DNA from: Primula veris
Lineage: Eukaryota; Streptophyta; Magnoliopsida; Ericales; Primulaceae
NCBI GenBank assembly: GCA_963682055.1
Contig: OY821749.1
Location: forward strand, 5,940,336 to 6,004,335
Direction: 5' to 3'
DNA length: 64,000 nt
The position numbers and the translations under genes are program-made. Under the pieces are notes generated by a model, which saw only the letters and a list, made by a program, of their open reading frames with translations, had not been told where the DNA came from and ran no database searches. Every line of letters begins with the position of its first letter. Position 1 is the first letter of the stretch. This document shows, piece by piece, positions 60,022-64,000 of the stretch.

Positions 60022-60379
60022 ATTATACATCTAAAAAAAAAAAAAAAAAACATATTTGTATTCCCGTCGTGAAACCGTGGAGATTTGCATTAATCAAATC
60101 TTGATTTTGAACGTTTTTGTATAAAAATGTCTACAAAAGTATCAAAAGTATCACTTGAACGTTCCCCTATATATATATTTCGAAAACGTATACTTTTGTA
60201 GACACTTTTGCGGACACTTTTATAAAAAACGCTCCAAATCAAAACATGCAATTATACATTTCGAAAAGAAAAAAAAAAACACGCATATTTATCTTCCCGT
60301 CGTGAAACCGTTGAGATTTGTATTAATCAAATCGGAGCATTTTTGCATAAAAATGTCTAAAAAATGTCCATTAAACGCT

Positions 60380-60416
<37 letters not shown>

Positions 60417-60760
60417 GAAATGTTATACGAACATCATAAAAAACACCTAACTAGACACTTTTTCGTAAAAACGCTCCAAATCAAGATTTGGTTAATGCAA
60501 ATCTCAATGGTTTCACGACGGGAACACAAATATGCGTCTTATTTTTTTTTCCGAGATGTATAATGACATGTTTTCGAAATTATGGCAAAATTTAAAAATT
60601 CAAAACATGTCATTATACATCTCAGAAAAAAAAAAACAAGACGCATATTTGTGTTCTCGTCGTGAAACCATTGAGATTTGTATTAACCAAATCTTGATTT
60701 GGAGCGTTTTTACGAAAAAGTGTCTAGTTATGTGTTTTTCATGATGTTCATGTACTGTGT
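60018..60760. repeat. Cluster of four MITE half-copies, two forming a long inverted repeat
   Basis: A roughly 125-bp unit containing CCGTCGTGAAACC, TTGAGATTTG and ATTAATCAAATC occurs at about 60018-60145, 60246-60365 and 60598-60749 in one direction and at 60429-60582 in the other. The last two are closely matching inverted arms of about 150 bp with a spacer of about 15 bp, so an RNA from here would form a strong hairpin. Non-coding; origin is probably a small fold-back DNA transposon that accumulated next to itself. Confidence 0.75.
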
Positions 60761-60805
60761 GTGTATGTTTGTGAGAGAAAGAGTGTTTGACCTGCACCAG
60801 AGTTC

Positions 60806-62217
60806 GGGGAGTTTTTTTTTAAATACTCTAATTGCTGGATAATATAAGGGACGTGGGATCTGAGATCCCACGTCTACGTGGCACAATTTTTTTTTTTCTT
60901 TTCTTTTCTTTTCTTTTGTCGAGTAGTGGCTGCGAAATTACTTTTTTTTTTTTTCTTAGCTCATTTCGTTGTTTGTTATTTGATTTTAATATATCAAAAA
61001 ATTCTTCAATTTTATCCAAAAACTTTCCTAATTTTATCCAAAATAAACCCTAAACATCAATCATCAAATTCCTTCGTATATCAAATTAATATTTTTTTTT
61101 ATCAAATCAACATAACTTTACCACTACAATTATCCCTAATTTTAACCAAAAAAAAAACCTCTTCCAATTTACCCAAAAAAAAAACTTCCCCAATTTTATC
61201 CAAACTCTAACCATCGACCATCAAACTCATTCATATATCAAATTAATATATTTTTTTCTCAAATCAACATCACTCTACCACTATATTTATCCCCAATTTT
61301 AACCAAAAAAAAATCTATCCCAATTTACCAAAATAAAACCTCCCCCAATTTTACAAAAAAATAAAATCTAACCATCAACCACCAAACTACTTGCTATATC
61401 AAATTAATATATTTTTTTTTTTCTGAAGTATGGATAACAATTATAATATTTGGGGAATGGATATTAATTTATCTCGTCCGGATAATACTTTGCAAAACAT
61501 CCGATCGATTGGATGTTTTGCGAAGTATTATCCGGATGTAATAAATTAATATCTATTCCCCAAATATTATAATTGTTATCCATACTTCAGAAAAAAAATG
61601 ATATTAATTTGATATAGGAAGTAGTTTGGTGGTTGATGGTTAGAGTTTTTTTTTGGTAAAATTGGGGAAGTTTTTTTTTTTTTGTTAAATTGGGAGAGTT
61701 TTTTTTGTTGTTGTTAAAATTAGGGATAATTGTAGTGGTAGAGTGATGTTGATTTGATAAAAAAATATATTAATTTGATATATGAATGAGTTTGATGGTC
61801 GATGGTTAGAGTTTTTTTTTGGATAAAATTGAGGAAGTTTTTTTTTTGGGTAAATTGGAAGAGGTTTTTTTTTTGTTAAAATTAGGGATAATTGTAGTGG
61901 TAAAGTTATGTTGATTTGATAAAAAAAAATATTAATTTGATATACGGAGGAATTTGATGATTGATGGTTAGGGTTTATTTTGGATAAAATTAGGGAAGTT
62001 TTTGGATAAAATTGAAGAATTTTTTGATATATTAAAATCAAATAACAAACAACGAAATGAGCTAAGAAAATAAAAAAAAAAAGTAATTTCGCAGCCACTA
62101 CTCGACAAAATAAAAGAAAAGAAAAAAAAAAAAAAATTGTGCCACGTGGACGTGGGATCTCAGATCCCACGTCTCTTATATTATCCAGCAATTAGAGTAT
62201 TTAAAAAAGAACTCCCC
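60806..62217. mobile_element. 1.4-kb fold-back MULE-type element
   Basis: An almost perfect palindrome: each arm is about 700 bp and they meet near 61500-61510 at AACATCCGATCGATTGGATG. Ends are GGGGAGTTTTTTTTT and AACTCCCC. A perfect 9-bp direct repeat, CCAGAGTTC, flanks the unit (60797-60805 and 62218-62226), the size made by Mutator-type transposases. Near each end lies a smaller palindrome (GACGTGGGATCTGAGATCCC AC). Each arm also holds an internal duplication of roughly 170 bp (ATCAAATTAATAT ... CTACCACTA). No transposase is encoded; mirror-image reading frames arise from the symmetry. Confidence 0.85.
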
Positions 62218-62613
62218 CCAGAGTTCTCTCATGCTAACTGCTAAGTCTCTCTACCCACACGAAATAGAAAACAAAATTATGATCAAAGTAGCATGACTAA
62301 ATTATACACAAAATCATTTACCAGAAAGAAGGATGATGGTTGGTTGCGGAAGAAAAAAGATAGCAAGATCCACTAATTAGGCATATTTAAGTACTTTTCT
62401 CATTATGTCACAATATCGTGGTACAATTCCCCTTTTCTAGGTCCTAATTGACAATGTAACAACTAACTTAGAAGAGGCGGAAACGTAAAATAAGGTTCTA
62501 CATTTTCAACTCGTCTGTTTTGCTTTTCGTCTAAATGATTTTAATCGTCCATCAATTAACTCAATCCTCAGTTACACTAGGAAGTCTCTACAAAATATTT
62601 CACAGTACAAGGA
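62218..62613. other. 3' flank of the carotene hydroxylase gene
   Basis: Non-coding; probably includes the 3' UTR of the minus-strand gene to its right. Nothing else recognised. Confidence 0.5.
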
Positions 62614-63952
62614 TTAATCACCAGCCTTGGATGACAATCTATTCCTCCGGCTCACCTCCTTTTCCAGCTCCTCATGCCCTCCCACTTCCTCAAGTTCCTG
62701 CACCACATAATATATAACCGTCTCTTTTCCAAACCCAAAATTGAATAAAATTAATTAGATACTACCATGAAAGAAAAAGGAATACTCCGTTCGTCCTTAT
62801 TTAAGTGTCTTGACTTCCATTTTGGACGTCCCAAAATAAACGTCAACTTTCTTTTTCTTAGTAATTTTCTCTCTTTTAGTTTTTAAAATAGTCATTTATG
62901 GTAGTTATATCATATCAAATATACAGTTATAGCCTCACGTTTTAAAAAAGAATTTTTTTTGAAAATCTTGATGTTTTTATGCTTCATTGTTAAATTTTAA
63001 ATAAAACTGTTCCGAATATTTAAATAGCACAGTTTTCAAAGTTCGACACTTATTTAGTGCCCGAGGAAGGAAAAAGTAACACCACATACATACCTTAGGT
63101 CCCAAGAACAGCCCATATGGGACTCCTTTGAATTTGTGTGTGTGGTGGAGCTACAAAACAAACAAAGACATCATCATCAAAACATAAAAGATCTTGGACC
63201 ATTAAATCCTGTTAAAAAGACAAACTCGTTACTCTTTTTTATTTTATTTTTTGAAACAACCTCATTCTCTGTTATTAGACGTATAGTAATTGATTATATA
63301 CTGACTATTTATATACTTGGGGAAACTACATGAAAAGTCCTTGTAGAGTTGTAGTTGGTCCATAAAGGTTCCACTAAAACGCTAATAGTATCCTATTCTA
63401 TAAAGTATGATATAGTATCCTCAATTTTCCAGAATAGTGACATGCTTGGTTCATTTCATAGTTTTTGTTTCTAATGTTGGGAATCTTAATGTGCTCATAT
63501 TAGAGGATAGCTTCATAATGTTGCTGAAAAACTAACTTATCCCTGAAAGAACTGCAAATAAGTCAGCACTATGTTATTCATCATTAGCGTAACTTTTGCA
63601 TAGTATGAAAGCTTTAAATGTTGCAATTGAAACTAGGGGACCCATCTTAGTCAAAAGTATGGAGTCAATCATATCAGCATGATGCCACCGGTCCGGATTG
63701 AAATGCCTTTACAACACCGTCCTCGGGAATGCAGAATCGAAACTACATCCGTCAACGAATGGACCAATGATGTAACTACACAGCGACTCTTACATAAGTA
63801 AATGATATTATGTTTATAATGTTTACCTGGTGGGCAGCAGCAACTCTTCTGAAGTAGGGGACATTAGCAACTGGCCCTACTGGGAATCTCTTGTGTACAA
63901 GCCCGTCGTGGACAAACATATAGGCCATCCCGAACACTGTAATTCCAAGCCC
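62614..63952 (-). CDS. BCH: Beta-carotene 3-hydroxylase, last three exons
   Basis: Minus strand; the gene continues beyond the window. Visible exons are 63952-63827, 63150-63094 and 62697-62614 (stop TAA), all in phase 0 with GT-AG introns. The first reads GLGITVFGMAYMFVHDGLVH and then KRFPVGP and VPYFRRVAAAHQ; the second LHHTHKFKGVPYGLFLGPK; the third ELEEVGGHEELEKEVSRR and a short tail. This is the conserved C-terminal half of plant non-haem di-iron carotene hydroxylases, with the histidine motifs HDGLVH and HQLHH that bind iron. The enzyme acts in plastid membranes and hydroxylates the beta-rings of carotenes, giving zeaxanthin. Transit peptide and the first histidine motifs lie outside the window. 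No defect is visible in the part present. Confidence 0.93.
62785..63076. mobile_element. Stowaway-like MITE in the last intron of BCH
   Basis: Left edge CTCCGTTCGTCCTTATTTAA and right edge ATTTAGTGCCCGAGGAAGGA are imperfect inverted repeats sharing the inner AAGTGTC/GACACTT. TA dinucleotides flank both ends (62783-62784, 63077-63078). About 290 bp, non-coding. Confidence 0.65.
63151..63826 (-). other. Intron of the carotene hydroxylase gene
   Basis: Bounded by donor GTAAAC (63826 downward) and acceptor TTTTGTAG (63151). No internal gene; an ACATGAAAAGTCC phrase and AT-rich text only. Confidence 0.75.
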
Positions 63953-64000
63953 CTATGTATGTTTCACCATTTAATAATACAGAAAATCAAGGTATAAAAG

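Noticed and set aside
60878..62191. Two similar membrane-like proteins on opposite strands
   Set aside because: The 1.4-kb palindrome produces the same low-complexity frame on both strands.
62535..62717. Plus-strand Pro-rich open frame
   Set aside because: Antisense of the last BCH exon, which encodes the conserved ELEEVGG C-terminus on the minus strand.
1..64000. tRNA, rRNA or other structural RNA genes
   Set aside because: I scanned for cloverleaf-type and rRNA-like text and saw none I could support; a covariance-model search would be needed to exclude small RNAs.

Overview
The window looks like nuclear DNA of a eudicot plant. It has GT-AG introns with T-rich acceptors, AT-rich intergenic DNA, CCCTAAA plant-type telomere repeats, dense Copia/MULE/hAT/Tourist/Stowaway transposons, and host genes found in plants: a heavy-metal-associated protein, a REVEILLE-type clock Myb, a GH28 polygalacturonase and a beta-carotene hydroxylase. 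I cannot name the species. Only four host genes look functional, and two of them run off the window edges. Most of the rest is transposable-element sequence at different stages of decay. Layout: 1-1710, the 5' end of an HMA-domain gene (minus strand) with a 649-bp hAT-like insertion in an intron. 2258-11049, a large composite element. It carries a spliced plant-mobile-domain (PMD) gene and a one-exon gene fusing a FAR1-like domain, a MULE transposase, a SWIM finger and an OTU protease. Its ends are built of interleaved palindromes with a 40-bp period, and minisatellites and an interstitial telomere-like array lie inside. 11050-15198, gene-free, with an old gypsy-type LTR remnant. 15199-23509, a three-level nest: a decayed Copia inside a Tourist-like element inside a hAT-like element. 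23885-35695, a Myb/NAM-associated-type pseudogene split by two independent insertions, a FAR1-type MULE (9-bp duplication) and a Copia (5-bp duplication); removing each insertion restores the host reading frame at the junction. 36562-44940, an eight-exon REVEILLE-like Myb gene with a 4-kb first intron. 44941-49805, tandem repeats and a fold-back minisatellite. 49806-53294, a six-exon polygalacturonase gene (minus). 53295-62217, gene-free and rich in MITEs, ending in a 1.4-kb near-perfect palindrome with a perfect 9-bp target duplication. 62614-63952, the last three exons of a beta-carotene hydroxylase gene (minus), with a Stowaway-like MITE in an intron. How parts work together: the two genes of the composite element share orientation and terminal structure, so they probably move as a unit. 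The FAR1-type MULE gene lies between ~215-bp terminal inverted repeats and is best read as a transposase, not a domesticated light-signalling factor. The host genes are unrelated to each other and give no sign of a gene cluster.
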